From Dactylonectria macrodidyma (Eukaryota; Ascomycota; Sordariomycetes; Hypocreales; Nectriaceae): a stretch of DNA of 64,000 nt. Below the pieces are notes generated by a model. It ran no database searches. It was not told the DNA's origin and was given only the letters and a program-made list of their open reading frames with translations. Of the stretch, positions 35,529 to 46,618 are shown in pieces. The stretch's first letter is position 1; each line of letters opens with the position of its first letter. The position numbers were made by a program, and so were the translations under genes. Location of the stretch: the NCBI GenBank assembly GCA_020744425.1, contig JAGMUV010000003.1, positions 1,240,001-1,304,000 of the forward strand. The letters run 5' to 3'.

Positions 35529-37649
35529 TCAGGACAGGCCCAGCCCGACCGGAGCCTCCCGCTTCTCAGGTACATGCACCAGATCCCGTCCTACCAGATT
35601 CATGAAATCAAGCCCAACTTCGGAAAGCTTCCTGGCATGCTCCTTCGCCCTCTCCATGCACTGCGTCCATACGGGACCGCCAGGCTCAGTGCTGCTCAGC
35701 TGCCTCGCCAGAATCACGTTGAATGCATCCACCTCTTCCTTGGCCCACTTAACGCATGCGCTCATCATGGGAGGTGGGAAACATGACTGGAAGCATTGCA
35801 CCGTGTTGTGAATGATCATAAAGTAGACAAAGGACACCTCCCAGATGTACAGGTGCAAATCACCCTGGAAAATACACTGCCTGTACCTGATGTTAGCCCG
35901 TCGCAACTTTTCGTCTTGGATATTTTACTGACCTGGACCGCTTGTGGATTCTGTCGCTCCTGGCACTCAAGTATGACTCCCTGGCCTTGTCCTCAAAGCC
36001 CAATCGCGTCAACCAGCTGACGTTGCGCCGTGTCTTGGATTGCTCATTGTGCGTCAACTCCAGTCCACGGACAATCATGCCCGCCAGCTTGGCGCATCGC
36101 TCTTCTACCTTGAAGTTGATAAAGTCCTGAGCCACGGCGTTGCTCTTTAGTCCCCGAGCAAGTCCCTTCAACTTCTCAACACGAGCCACCGCGGGCTCGA
36201 AACACTGCAGGGCAATGTCAATGTCGAGCTCATCCATCTGGCTCTCGACCCAGCGCAGATTTTGCTGTTTGCCATCGACCTCAATGAGCATATCCTTGAT
36301 GTCTGACAGAGTCGCGAGTAGCTCCGTCTTCTGCAGGAGACCAGGGTCTCGCGACGCAAAGTAGTTGATGGTTTCTCGGGCCTTATTGTTGGCCTCCATC
36401 TCGGATCGAAGGCCCTTTCGGAGCTCCTCCACAGCCTTGCGAACATTCAGCAGGAGCGTCTTCTTCTCAGAGTCTTCGGGTTTCTCCGTCCGATAAATGA
36501 AAGATTCTTGGCCGACTCCTCGAACCATAATTGCATCAGCGAGCTTGTTTCGGCTACCACTCGATGACTCTCCGGTGCTCAACATGTCCACAACCTCTAC
36601 GTCCAGCAACGGCCAGCAGCGATCGGCCACCATCTTCATCATCGGCCCACGAGCGTCAACGTTGGGGCCTTCCGTCTTTCGCTTCTTACGCGAAGCGATG
36701 AGGAGGTGGTCATTGAGGAGAAAGATCTGCATCGCCCGGCGGGACTTGTAGGTGGCATTGTCCAGCTCGATCCAGGGACCAGCGTTCTGAGCCACGTGTC
36801 GCCCGGCTGCGTTGGGTAGAAACTTTTGTGATCCTTCCACATTCTTGTACAAAGCTTGCATTTGGGCGTTCCAGAGTGCGCTTCTATCGGCAACAGAGCT
36901 GCGCCTGTCTCGCTTCGACAAGGTGGAAACCTCGCCGGTCACATTGGCATCTTCACCTTTCATGGACGCCACCCGCAGAGCAGTCGTGTTGACCTTGAGC
37001 TCCGACATGAGGTTTTTGAGAGCCCTCATCTCGCCCTTGAGCTTCTCCGCCTCCTTGCTGATCTTGATAAATTGAGTTCGGTTTTGCATAACGCTTTGCT
37101 GGAGGTCCGTCGCGGCCCGAGTCTTGAGCGCTCGGAGCGAGTTTTCAAACTCTCGGATCTGGTCTTCGGTCGCATCGCTCAAAGTTGAAGAGACATATTG
37201 ATCCGGAACGAGGTCGGGGTCTCGCAATGCTTTGACGTCGACGACTGGCGCAGCTCCTCCGCCGCCCCGCGAGGGAGGTGGCCGATCGAAGCCACGATCT
37301 CTGGGCTCGAAGTTGGCGAGGGAAGGGGCCTGGGGCATAGGCGGAGCTGCATTGAAGCCAGGAGGTGGATTGTTAAATCGTGTTGAGTAACGGCGCTTCA
37401 CGAGATCGGATGTCTGGGTAATTCAGTCAGCATCTGATGCCTTCCAGAGCTCTGGGACGAAGAGCACACCTTGCCTCCAGCCATCGGCGGCGGACGGGGC
37501 CTTGGCCGCGAGGCCGGCTCTGCAGCGACGGGTGCCTTGGCGGCGCCATCCTGGAGGATGGGACTGGAGATTTGTCGAGGCGCACTGATGGTAGGGCGCT
37601 TCTTCCTCTTGCCGCTGCGAAGCGATATCTTGCTACGCTCCTCGGACAT
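35529..37649 (-). CDS. EXO84: exocyst complex component EXO84
   Basis: Three exons: 37470-37649, 35933-37413 and 35529-35886 (56- and 46-bp introns), giving 672 residues. Exon 1 starts MSEERSKISLRSGKRKKRPT and is basic and Pro-rich; the splice gives GGKTSDLVKRRYSTRF. The block LRDPDLVPDQYVSSTLSDA with the following coiled coil (about 120-200: IREFENSLRALKTRAATDLQ, KEAEKLKGEMRALKNLMSEL) is the Exo84 N-terminal region. A PH-like domain follows (AMQIFLLNDHLLIASRKKR, about 280-400), then the helical cullin-repeat C-terminus. By family knowledge Exo84 is one of eight exocyst subunits that tether secretory vesicles to the plasma membrane at growing tips. It is divergent from TOM20, 669 bp apart, and its 3' end precedes PP2A on the same strand. 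Confidence 0.95.
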
Positions 37650-38318
37650 GGTGGGTGGGTGTTTCGCCCAGCACGGGCGTGGGTGTCTGGTGGAGATCAA
37701 ATGCGCAATTCAAGGCGAGGCTCGAGAAGAGAAGAGAAGAGAAGGACCGTCGAGGCCGTCGTCGAGAATTCTAGTCGCACCGAGTTGCGAAGGTGGTGAT
37801 CGTGGATGTTTCAGTCAAGCATGCCTGGCCATGGCGCCAGGTCGTGGTTGAGCTTCCTCAGCCTCTCCCCATCCGGAACAGTTATCGATACGCGGCATCC
37901 CCCAATGGAGCCTAGGTAGAGCTTTCGAGGCACGCGGGGCGGTACGTACCTGACAACTTGGCAAAGCCCTGGCCTGAACAGCTTCCCGTCCTCCCGTCAT
38001 TGTCCTCGAGCTTTGAGAGGCGGCTCAACCGCAGTTTACCCGCCTCTTAGCCAGTGCGGGCTGCCCAATCAATGCTCCAAGCCCGCCGACTTCTCTGGGG
38101 CTAGCGCACTATCTGTGGTACAGTTGGACTTGGTCCTAAAAAATTGGTTTCCCAATCGCGACGTCTTGAATGCTCCCGCTTGATTCTGCTGGCCATCATT
38201 GACGACATAACGCTCTCTCCGACCAGTCACGACCCCCTTTGCCTGCTGGGCCTCTCTTGCAATCGAACTCGACAGCTCTTGCATCGCTAGCTGTTAGCAG
38301 CTCCAATCATCCGCCAAT
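37650..38318. other. shared promoter region, EXO84 / TOM20
   Basis: 669 bp between two divergent start codons. The bases next to EXO84 are purine-rich on the + strand. No further gene; ordinary bidirectional promoter. Confidence 0.6.
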
Positions 38319-39047
38319 ATGGTCCAGAATAACGCTATAGTGACGGCATCCGTCGCAACCGCTGCCGCCGTTATTGTCGGTAAGCTTCCATGAGGGCATC
38401 CCGCACAGCCCACCGCTAGTGCCCCAGACACCGAGCCGTTACTAACTCTGCCCCTCCCGGAAAGGATACGCAGTATACTTCGACTACCAGCGACGCAACC
38501 AGGCCGAATTTCGCCGCAATCTGAGGAGGAACGAGCGCAAGCAGGCGCGTGCTGAGAAGGAGGAGGCCGAGGCCTCGAACCAGCGACAACGGGGCTCGAT
38601 CCGAGAAAAGGTTGAGGAGGCCAAGGAAGAGGGATTCCCCACCGGTGTTGAGGAGCGTGAGGCCTTCTTCAACGAGCAGGTTATGGCCGGCGAGGTGCTG
38701 AGCCAAGATCGTACGAGCGCCCTCCCACTTTCGACACACATATGACGGTATACTGACTATGAATCTGCAGCTACCAAGACTCTCGAGTCTGCCCTGGCCT
38801 TCTACAAGGGTCTCAAGGTCTACCCTGCCCCCGGTGACCTGATCCGCATCTACGACAGCACCGTTCCCAAGGTAAATAGAACACTCAAGCAACTTCTATC
38901 TTAATGCCAATGAAACTAACAATCCCATAGCCCATATTAGACATTCTCGCCGAGATGATCGCCTTCGACTCATCTCTTGACATCCGCACACCCGCTGCCC
39001 CCGCTGGCATCAACCTGGCTGACATCCCCAACGTCGGTCTCGATTAA
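38319..39047 (+). CDS. TOM20: mitochondrial import receptor subunit TOM20
   Basis: Four exons: 38319-38379, 38465-38710, 38771-38871 and 38931-39047, giving 174 residues. A short N-terminus ([26 protein letters not shown]) forms the membrane anchor at about 6-26, followed by the charged stretch [21 protein letters not shown], typical of Tom20 with its receptor domain in the cytosol. [36 protein letters not shown] and [17 protein letters not shown] make up the TPR-like receptor fold that binds the hydrophobic face of presequences. It acts in the TOM complex of the outer membrane. It is head to head with EXO84 and tail to tail with TYW1 (304 bp between stops). Confidence 0.96.
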
Positions 39048-39351
39048 AGGGAGATAGAAAAACTGTCCCCTAATTACTGGTTCTCCCCGCTCCTTGCACA
39101 TGCCAGACACTAAAACACCCCAACCCCAAAAGCCGAACTACGGGCTCGGAAACCCCCGGGCCCTGAAATATGATCTGGAGACCTGACGGCCTTCGATGTA
39201 CCATAGTCTCGCTCTTCCAACTTCCATAGAGCTTTGTGTAAACAGGTGTACGTTGAACGATCCCGGAATGGACCTAGGAACGACAATGATGGCGGCGTTC
39301 TCGCACCACATGATGATGTTTAATTCTTCTTTTACTACTCTTCCGCGGGTC
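39048..39351. other. intergenic between convergent TOM20 and TYW1
   Basis: 304 bp of 3' flank for both genes. Nothing else seen. Confidence 0.65.
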
Positions 39352-41728
39352 CTATTTTGCCTCGATTTTCCGTCCCTTCCTGTCCACTCTGTCGTCACGC
39401 GGGTCAAATCCGCCATTGCCCCAAGTAGCCCACTCTGCGGTCGCCTCTCCCATGTAGTCCTCGGGTGTCCAGTCACCATCGACGCCTCGCTCCTCTAGGA
39501 GGTCAAAGAACTTCTTGTAGTCGATGGTGGTGTGCCACTTGCCGTTCACTTTGAATCTGTCACTCGCTAGAAGGATGCAGCAGCTGTGTGCATGCTCAGC
39601 CGCGATGCCATAATTTAAGCCCTTCTCCTGAAGTCTCTTCTCCAACGCCCTCACAAAGTCACAGACTTCCTCGTAATATGGAACGTTGGACATGCTTAAT
39701 CCCGCATTGGAGGATGTAGATGTGCCGCAGTATGTGACGCCCTTGACCTCGACGAAGCAGGGGAGACCTTTCTCGACGAGTCTGGCATAGCCCTCGGCCT
39801 CTTCGTCCACATTGAACCCCTTGACCAGTGTCAAACGGAAGACCGTGCGGTGATGGAATCGCTTCTCTCGGAGGATGTCTAGGCACCGCTGGAACCTCTC
39901 CCAGAAGTCCCTGTGGAGGGGTCTGTCAATCCTGCGCAATGACTCCTTGTCAGCAGCGTCGATGGACACATAAAGCTGCGTGACGGCTTTGAGCGTTTCC
40001 AGTTGGTCAGGATGTTGTGCGTTACAAACTAGGAAGGACGAGATGCGTTCGGCGTGTAACATCCCCAGAAATTCGTTGATGTAGGGGTAAAAGATAGGCT
40101 CTCCAACAAGCGATAATGCGCAGTGTCGAATTTGCATGGCCTCTGCGAAACGCTCTGCTCGGACACCCGGCATGCCACGCAACATCTTGATCTTCTTGTA
40201 GTGGTTCAGCTTGACACCCTCAAAAATCATCTCAGGCGGGTCCACGACCCATCGCCAGGTTGTTCCAACTGGATTTGTACCATGGCGCCAACAGAAGACG
40301 CACTTGTTTGAGCAAGAGAGAGAAGGCGTGGTCTCCATACATTGGTGGGAGTGGATACCATAAAAGGAAAACTTGTAGCAAGAGCCTCTGCCGCGGAGGG
40401 CTGACTTCGTCCATCGGCAGGTCTTGACTCCAGAGTGGGAGCCCACAATGGCATATCCTTGCTTGGTCAGGGCAGCATATGTTGGCGAATTCTTGGCCAC
40501 CATCTCTTTGGGACCTCGAATGTCTACCTTTGTCTTCGTGCGTGAGCCGTATGAGGTGAAGTCAATGGCGAGGGGAGCTTTTTGGGTACCCGTTGAGTCG
40601 TCATCCTTCCGAATCATGCGACCGAGATCCTCGACGTCGTCCAGAGCCTTGCCAGTGGTCTTCTTTTTGCTATCGTTTGATTCGTCATCGAATAACACCT
40701 CGCCATCATCCTCATCCTCCGCCTCATCTTCGACGTCGCTTTCATCAGCAGCCCCACTCCCAGGAAGGCCTTCGCCTAAGTTTCCGGTGCGGGCGACGTG
40801 TTCGACTACTTCATTAACGCCCTTTGCCCACTCCTCAAGTCTCTGGACGTGATCGCTGCTCATATCGCCCATTCCAACAGGGTAGGCTCTCTTCCGTCCA
40901 GTCAACTTGGCCATCCACTTGTCAATATCCTTGGCTTGGAAGCAGAAGCCTTCAGGTTCAGTTGGCCAGTTTTCCTTGTCACCGAAGCCAAATACGGAGT
41001 ATCCCAATAGGGGTGAAAGAGGGGCAGTATCGATGCGGAAGTCATGGTGCGTCTCCTGGAGGTGCTCAAGGAAAGTGTCGTTGATGGAATCAATATTGTA
41101 GCTTGGGATGAGGAAGAGGTAGACCTGGTCGACATCGCCGTGCGCCTTGGAAGGGGCAATGAAATAGTCATCGAAATCGATCTCCGTCAAATCAAACAAT
41201 TTCGGCTGCAGAAACGAGCGACCAGATTGTTTGGTCAATTCGTCCATGGAGTCTTCCAACGTCTCCAGGTACTCCTTGGCAAGCTTCTCCGTCTTGGTGG
41301 TGACGGACGAGAAGAAGACGAGGATGAGAACTGGGCGTGTCATATCCATCTCCTTCTCATCAGGTTTAGAAGGCTTCTTAACCAATCCTCCCTTTATTCT
41401 TCGGGGCCCTTGCGACTTGACATCTTTCTTTGGTGCAGGGTGACGTTTTGCGATTGGAGTCTTCTCCTCGCTGATGACCTTCTTAGGCTCCTCGTACGCC
41501 TTCGGCAGAGCAATCAGTTCCACCTTCCTGTCATTGATATGGATGTATATTCGGGCAGCTCCGAGAACTGCGAGAAGAGCAAAAATTATCAGGGTTCGGT
41601 GAATGTGCCAAGCATCGACGAGATCTATGGGCAAGGTTAGAGACGCCACCAGCGACAGGGGAGTGTTGAGACTGACCATCGACGAACGACTCGAGCCGAA
41701 GCGAGGACGAATGGTTTGTCCAGTCCAT
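39352..41728 (-). CDS. TYW1: tRNA 4-demethylwyosine synthase TYW1
   Basis: Two exons, 41677-41728 and 39352-41624 (52-bp intron), give 774 residues from MDWTNHSSSLRLESF; an in-frame ATG at 41800 would add 24. A transmembrane helix is at about 29-43 (LIIFALLAVLGAARIYI), as in yeast Tyw1. A flavodoxin-like domain spans about 115-290 (VLILVFFSSVTTKTEKLAKE, GYSVFGFGDKE), then an acidic linker (about 311-335). The radical SAM core carries C455-x3-C459-x2-C462 in CSNKCVFCWRHGTNP, followed by GTTWRWVVDPPEMI and SLVGEPIFYPYI. The C-terminal extension ends in LLEERGVDGDWTPEDYMG and WATWGNGGFDP. The enzyme condenses N1-methylguanosine-37 of tRNA-Phe with a two-carbon unit from pyruvate, using SAM and reduced flavin, as the second step of wybutosine formation, probably on the ER membrane. 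Confidence 0.96.
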
Positions 41729-42281
41729 CTCGATTTTGCGATCGCTGTCTACACAGAAAGCTGACGAGACTTTGGAATCTGTGGTGGTCGCGGACACCAC
41801 AGTTGGAGTTGGTCTGGGGAAAAAGGTTTGCCCCGCGGACTAACATTTTTTGGTGGGGGTGCCCTCTGGTTCGTCATTGCGCATCGCCAATCGAATGGCG
41901 GCGATTTGATCAGCGAACCACACACTGTGAATTTCTCGCTATCGCATCCCATTCGGCCATGGCTTTCAAATTCTCCGAAGAGCCTTAGAAACAACAACTG
42001 TCTACCTTATATCAGAAGGGAAAACATGGGCTGCCTTATATAAATTTCCTTACAAGGCGACTTTGTGTGATCATTTTGTTGACGCAGAAAAAGCTCTGTT
42101 CAATTTGACAATCTTGCCTATGCTCTTATGTAACCATGCCGCCGCTAACAATGGTGTTAAAAAACGCTGTAGAGTTGAAATGCAGCCCGTATGTGTGTTG
42201 AGACTAAAATGTCGAAGATGAGAAAAATACAAAATATGATACAGATTCGTATGCAGCCATTAGTGAGGACCACCTGGAAGG
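41729..42281. other. intergenic: TYW1 promoter and SSU1-type gene 3' flank
   Basis: No coding sequence beyond a possible 24-residue N-terminal extension of TYW1 (to 41800). The left-hand 3' flank of the transporter (about 42050-42280) is AT-rich. Confidence 0.6.
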
Positions 42282-43771
42282 TTAGACCCTTCTGTCAGAC
42301 CCTGCTGCTTCTGACTTGTCTCTCAAATCCTTCAGGCAAGGTGCATGGAACATCTCGCCTGTGATGGCCATCTTGAGGGTTCTGGTTGCGACAACAATCC
42401 AGAGCAGCAAGACCGAAATTGAAAGTATCTGCCGGTTATTATTAGAATCGCTCCGGGGCGGGTGGAGGAAACCAGGGGATTTAGTGCGCTTACCATTGCG
42501 GACACCTTGAAGAACTTGCTATCAAGGTTCGTGGCTAAACTGCTCGTGCAGGTCGCAAGCACTCCTAGAGGGAATGTGAACCCCCACCAGCCCATATTAA
42601 ATGGGAGGTTCGGCGTTGTAGCGATGCTGATGAGTGCAAAGGATAACCAGACCAAAGCGAATCCCCACATCATGATGGCGAGAAATACACCCAAGACGTA
42701 TAGGATCTCGCCGCTACGCAAGGCCAAAGACCCAAATGCAGTGGACTCGGGAAGTATTGTCATGGCCACCTTTCCAAGCTGCTGGATGCCAAATCCGCCT
42801 TGGCCCAAAGGTCCAATGGGCAGAAAGACAGAGACAATAACCTCCTTTGGCGGGATGGAGTGGATGGTGAGCCGGTGAAAGTACAGCGCCAGCACACATG
42901 CGGAGAAGGACTCGCCAATCCCCCACAGAACGTAAGATGTGATGACTGTGGTGAGGGCATGGCCTCTGTTAGGGAGGGCATCGGCGACAATGCCTCCCGA
43001 TGCGGCCGCGACTACTGCGGGGACGATAGGGAGGAGGAGGGCAGCGGTGATGTTTTGCAATCCCGGTCTATGCCGATGCATAACGATGAACGGCATGGTT
43101 ATGCAAGTTGCGACCGACAAGAATACATCAATCCACCAAAAGGCCCACGTCAGGTAGATGAACCCGTCTCCCCATTTCTTGCAGCAAAAGACCATCATGT
43201 TGATGATTGCTGCTCTCACGTCAGCGTCCTACGTTGCCCCCAGGGGTCAAGGGTCAACTCACTAGCAAACGCCATCGGGAAACATCCCAAGAACAAAGAC
43301 TGGCCGGGGTGAGATATCATGGCCCCCCATATCTCAGGGTACAGTGTGTATCGGGCTATGGATAACCCCAGGAAGGTGACGAATAGGATCACGTTGAGGC
43401 CGAAGAAGGCGTATGAGACGTACTGCATCCACGCTGCATTGTAGGGGAGGTTGTGCAGAAGGATTGAGACTATGCCTGTTCCCATGCACACAGCAAACCA
43501 TCTGCAGAGATGCCAAGGCCACCTGGTTAGAGTCGTTCGCTATCATTTGATGCCGTATGCGGGGCAAGAATGGTTGTTGGTTGGGCGGCGGCGGCGGTGG
43601 TAGTGGATGGATGGATGGACGTAGGAATGGTACTTACGACGGTGTGAAATTCCGCACAACCCGACGCCAACCGACGTTCTCCTTACACGGCAGTGTTGAT
43701 TCACAAGGGAGGGGAGGAGCATTGCATACGGCCTGGCCATTGGAAGACGGGGGTCTGGTATTGTCAGACAT
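42282..43771 (-). CDS. SSU1: SSU1-type sulfite efflux / TDT-family transporter
   Basis: Four exons: 43638-43771, 43263-43501, 42494-43209 and 42282-42428, giving 411 residues. The N-terminus is cytosolic and Pro/Cys-rich; GWRRVVRNFTPSWFAVCMGT leads into the first of about ten helices, the start pattern of Ssu1 and related tellurite-resistance/dicarboxylate (TDT) carriers. Other family segments are LGCFPMAFATIINMMVF (restored by choosing the acceptor at 43210), WAFWWIDVFLS, LPIVPAVVAAASGGI, PLGQGGFGIQQLG and FNMGWWGFTFPLGVL. Known members export sulfite from the cell or take up malate. The divergent neighbour is cysteine dioxygenase, the source of sulfite from cysteine, which favours the sulfite role; this is inference from context and similarity. 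The short basic C-tail has no extra domain. Confidence 0.88.
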
Positions 43772-44808
43772 GATGTACAAAGCCGATCACGCGAGGCTTG
43801 AGGTGAAAAAGAACCGTAATACAAAGGCGACGACGTGGGGTCATGAGGTGAGGGAGAAGGGAGAGACAGCGGGATAAGGCCTGGGTCGCAAGTTCAACTA
43901 AACCAACAAAGCTTCCATCTATGACTCAAGACCAACGGTGGCGAACTCGGTTTTTCGAAGAAAAAAAGAAGAAAAAGAACTCGAAGGCACCGCTCCGCCT
44001 TTTCTTGCCCAAGACAGTAATTTCGACATGATGATGCGACTTAACACGAGAGGCGGAATGACATAAAAAAAAAACAGGGCGCCGGGAATCGGTACCGGCC
44101 CATGTGGATTCCATCCGATACGTACCCAGGATTTAGTGCCGAAGTTCGAGGACCGGTTGCGCCGACGAACAAACGAGGGCCGACCTGCAAACATCAGTCT
44201 GACTTACATAGTCGAATCTCAAGCCAAGTAGAAAAAGCGCAGAGGGACAATCGAAACAACTAGTATAGAACTCGTAGCAAAAATGGCGAAAAATTCGTGT
44301 CTTCGGCTGTGTTGAACGCCCACAATCGCAGTGTTTTCTCCATTGGAAATTCGCCGCAGGACCCGTCGGCACAGTGTCCACAATTAACGCTATCCGCGCA
44401 ACAAGCCCAAACGAACGATCCAGCCAATTCCCAGTAACCTTTTAGCGTCGAAGCAATCCATCATCCAACCAGAACCGCGAAACTCGCTCACCAGACCCCG
44501 TGGCTCGCCGACTCAGCCCGTCAAAAATGATGTCGGTATCAAGTAGAGACCCACAGCCAGATGTCGGTGTTACTATCTGCCGGCTTGGTCGTTCCCGGTC
44601 CTGACCGACGACAGGGAGTCGGAAGCATGGCCGCGCAAGTCGTCGTCGTGGTCCCCCGCTCGTCCATCCTCAAGTCGGTGTGTTGTCCTCTCCTACTTCA
44701 GTCCGCTGTCAACCCAAGCAACCACCATCCATCCAGTCGACAACCCATTCAAGTCGTATAGCATCCCACATATCCAAGATAGTCCTTCGAGATTTCCTCA
44801 ACACAATC
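43772..44808. promoter_or_regulatory. shared upstream region of SSU1-type transporter and CDO1
   Basis: 1,037 bp between two divergent start codons. It holds homopolymer runs (A-rich at 43961-43985, an A9 tract near 44068) and a CCATCC/CAACC-rich leader next to CDO1. No gene is seen in it. It is the only candidate region for joint control of the pair. Confidence 0.5.
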
Positions 44809-45573
44809 ATGGCAATCAATGTCCTCTCCACCACAGTCGGGCTCGGGATTTCTTCCAGCCTGGGTACGTTCCCGCAAGACCGTTTCGAGCAACTCGTCAT
44901 GGGATTGAAGGACGCACTTGGCCCGTCGTCTGGTTTGACCTGTGACGACGTCGATGTCAACTTCCTGACACGCCTCATGGCGGACTATGATGGCTCCGAC
45001 AACCAGTGGGCCAAGTATGCCTTCGGCGATCATAGTCGAGGCTACACCAGGAACCTGGTTGACGAAGGCAACGGCAAGAGCAACCTAGTGAGTCAATCGA
45101 GGTCAACTTGACCTGACATCCACCAGCTAACATGCATAGCTTGTTCTTGTATGGTCTCCCGGCAAGGGTAGCCCTATCCACGACCACGGCAAGGCTCATT
45201 GCCTGATGAAGATTCTGCGAGGGAATCTGACCGAGACTCGTTTCGCCTTCCCCGAGAAGGAGGGTGAAGGACCACTAGAGTTGATATCTGAGAAGACATA
45301 TAAAGAGAATGCTGTCGCCTATATGGCAGACGAGCTTGGACTCCACCGTGTGTCCAATAAGGGCAGCGACTTCGCTGTCTCCCTACACTGTAGGGAACCC
45401 CTCACCCCTAGTCTCCGACACTTGTCTCGCAACTAACACCGCCTTCTCCAGTGTACACTCCGCCGAACGTAGCCAAGAAGGGATGCCATATTTTTGATGA
45501 GAAGACAGGAAGAAAAAGCCATGTGCCAGGTTGTCACTACTACTCGGCATACGGCCGGCTGCTCAAGGAGTAG
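44809..45573 (+). CDS. CDO1: cysteine dioxygenase
   Basis: Three exons: 44809-45087, 45140-45389 and 45452-45573 (introns 52 and 62 bp), giving 216 residues. The cupin core reads LVLVWSPGKGSPIHDHGKAHC, with iron ligands H107 and H109, and LGLHRVSNKG provides the third histidine, H162. C114 and Y178 (in SLHLYTPP) sit where family members form the thioether Cys-Tyr crosslink, so the mature cofactor can probably form. The enzyme oxidises cysteine with O2 to cysteine sulfinate in the cytosol; transamination of this releases sulfite. An in-frame upstream ATG at 44680 would add 43 residues of unlikely sequence, so the start at 44809 (MAINVLSTTVG) is preferred. The gene is divergent from the SSU1-type transporter. 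Confidence 0.95.
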
Positions 45574-46486
45574 GCGATCTTGTGACCAAGTTCGCATGAC
45601 GAGACATGAATTTGCTGGATTAGCGTTGCGAGATTTACGTATCGAGATTGATGGCATGTTGCCCAAGATGCTTTTGTGCTGTCGTTCTGTCGCGACCCAG
45701 TTGTGTGATGGTGTCGCTTGGTTGAGATGTGTTGAGTAGGCAGGCCGCTCCTGTAACTCCGATATAGCAATGTTAGCAAGGAATACACTGCCCAGGTCAA
45801 CCAAGACCCCAACAGGCTCAAATTCGATGTGAAAAGAGGTGAAATGTGAGAAAGAAGGAAACATTGCTCGTCTGTCTATTCCATCATTACTCTCCTCATC
45901 ACGACACCAGCGAAACCGAAGCACGCAATCCCAGCTAAGCTTAAAACAGCATCGGACGTGGCTTCCATTGCACAAATTCCTACCGAGCCGGCCGATTCCC
46001 GTCAACGCTTGCGAGCGATGTAGCCGGTTTACAAGGATATACCTGGTTTTAAGGATGCTATCGCTGTTTCAAAATTAGGTTAGTAACGGGTCTTCGATTC
46101 AACGAGTTCCACTGGCCGAGCTTCGTTATTAGTGGGCCTAACCCCATTGATCTTACGACATGCATCTATCCGTTTCTAGACTGATGTGACGGAAATTATT
46201 CAGATAAAAGGTACTATCGTCATATCCAGTTGTCCTCTGCAGGTAAAACGTAGAATTTTAACCATATTTTCCGACATCCGAAGTCATCGGATCCACGGCG
46301 ATGATGACATGGCTGAATTCCGAATCGCGTGCGCTTGCTGGAGCACAATCTCGAAAGCCATGTAAGTCGAGCTGAATGCCTCAGCTCGTCAAGTCTCGAA
46401 TGGATGTCCATCATTCGCTTTCTCTAGCATGTCAGACTGTAGACGTTACGCTTGCGCTGTGTTACGTTATTCGAATTTGTTTGTGA

Positions 46487-46618
46487 CTCCAAAAGCTGGA
46501 CCTGGCTAATCACCGACCCGACTTCCGTCGATGTCGCCTTGACGCGTATGCCCTAGTTCGTCACCACTCAGAGACCGTCATCAATAGCCTGACTCTCGAG
46601 GACGTCGAATGTGAATAG
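46487..46618 (+). pseudogene. coding-like fragment in AT-rich block
   Basis: 43 codons open up to TAG 46616-46618, with ordinary protein composition (ends SETVINSLTLEDVECE) and higher G+C than the surroundings. A splice-like acceptor CCAAAAG precedes it, and a donor-like GTAAGT lies about 135 bp upstream at the end of another short open segment, but joining the two does not keep this frame. No family recognised. Probably a relic. Confidence 0.25.
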
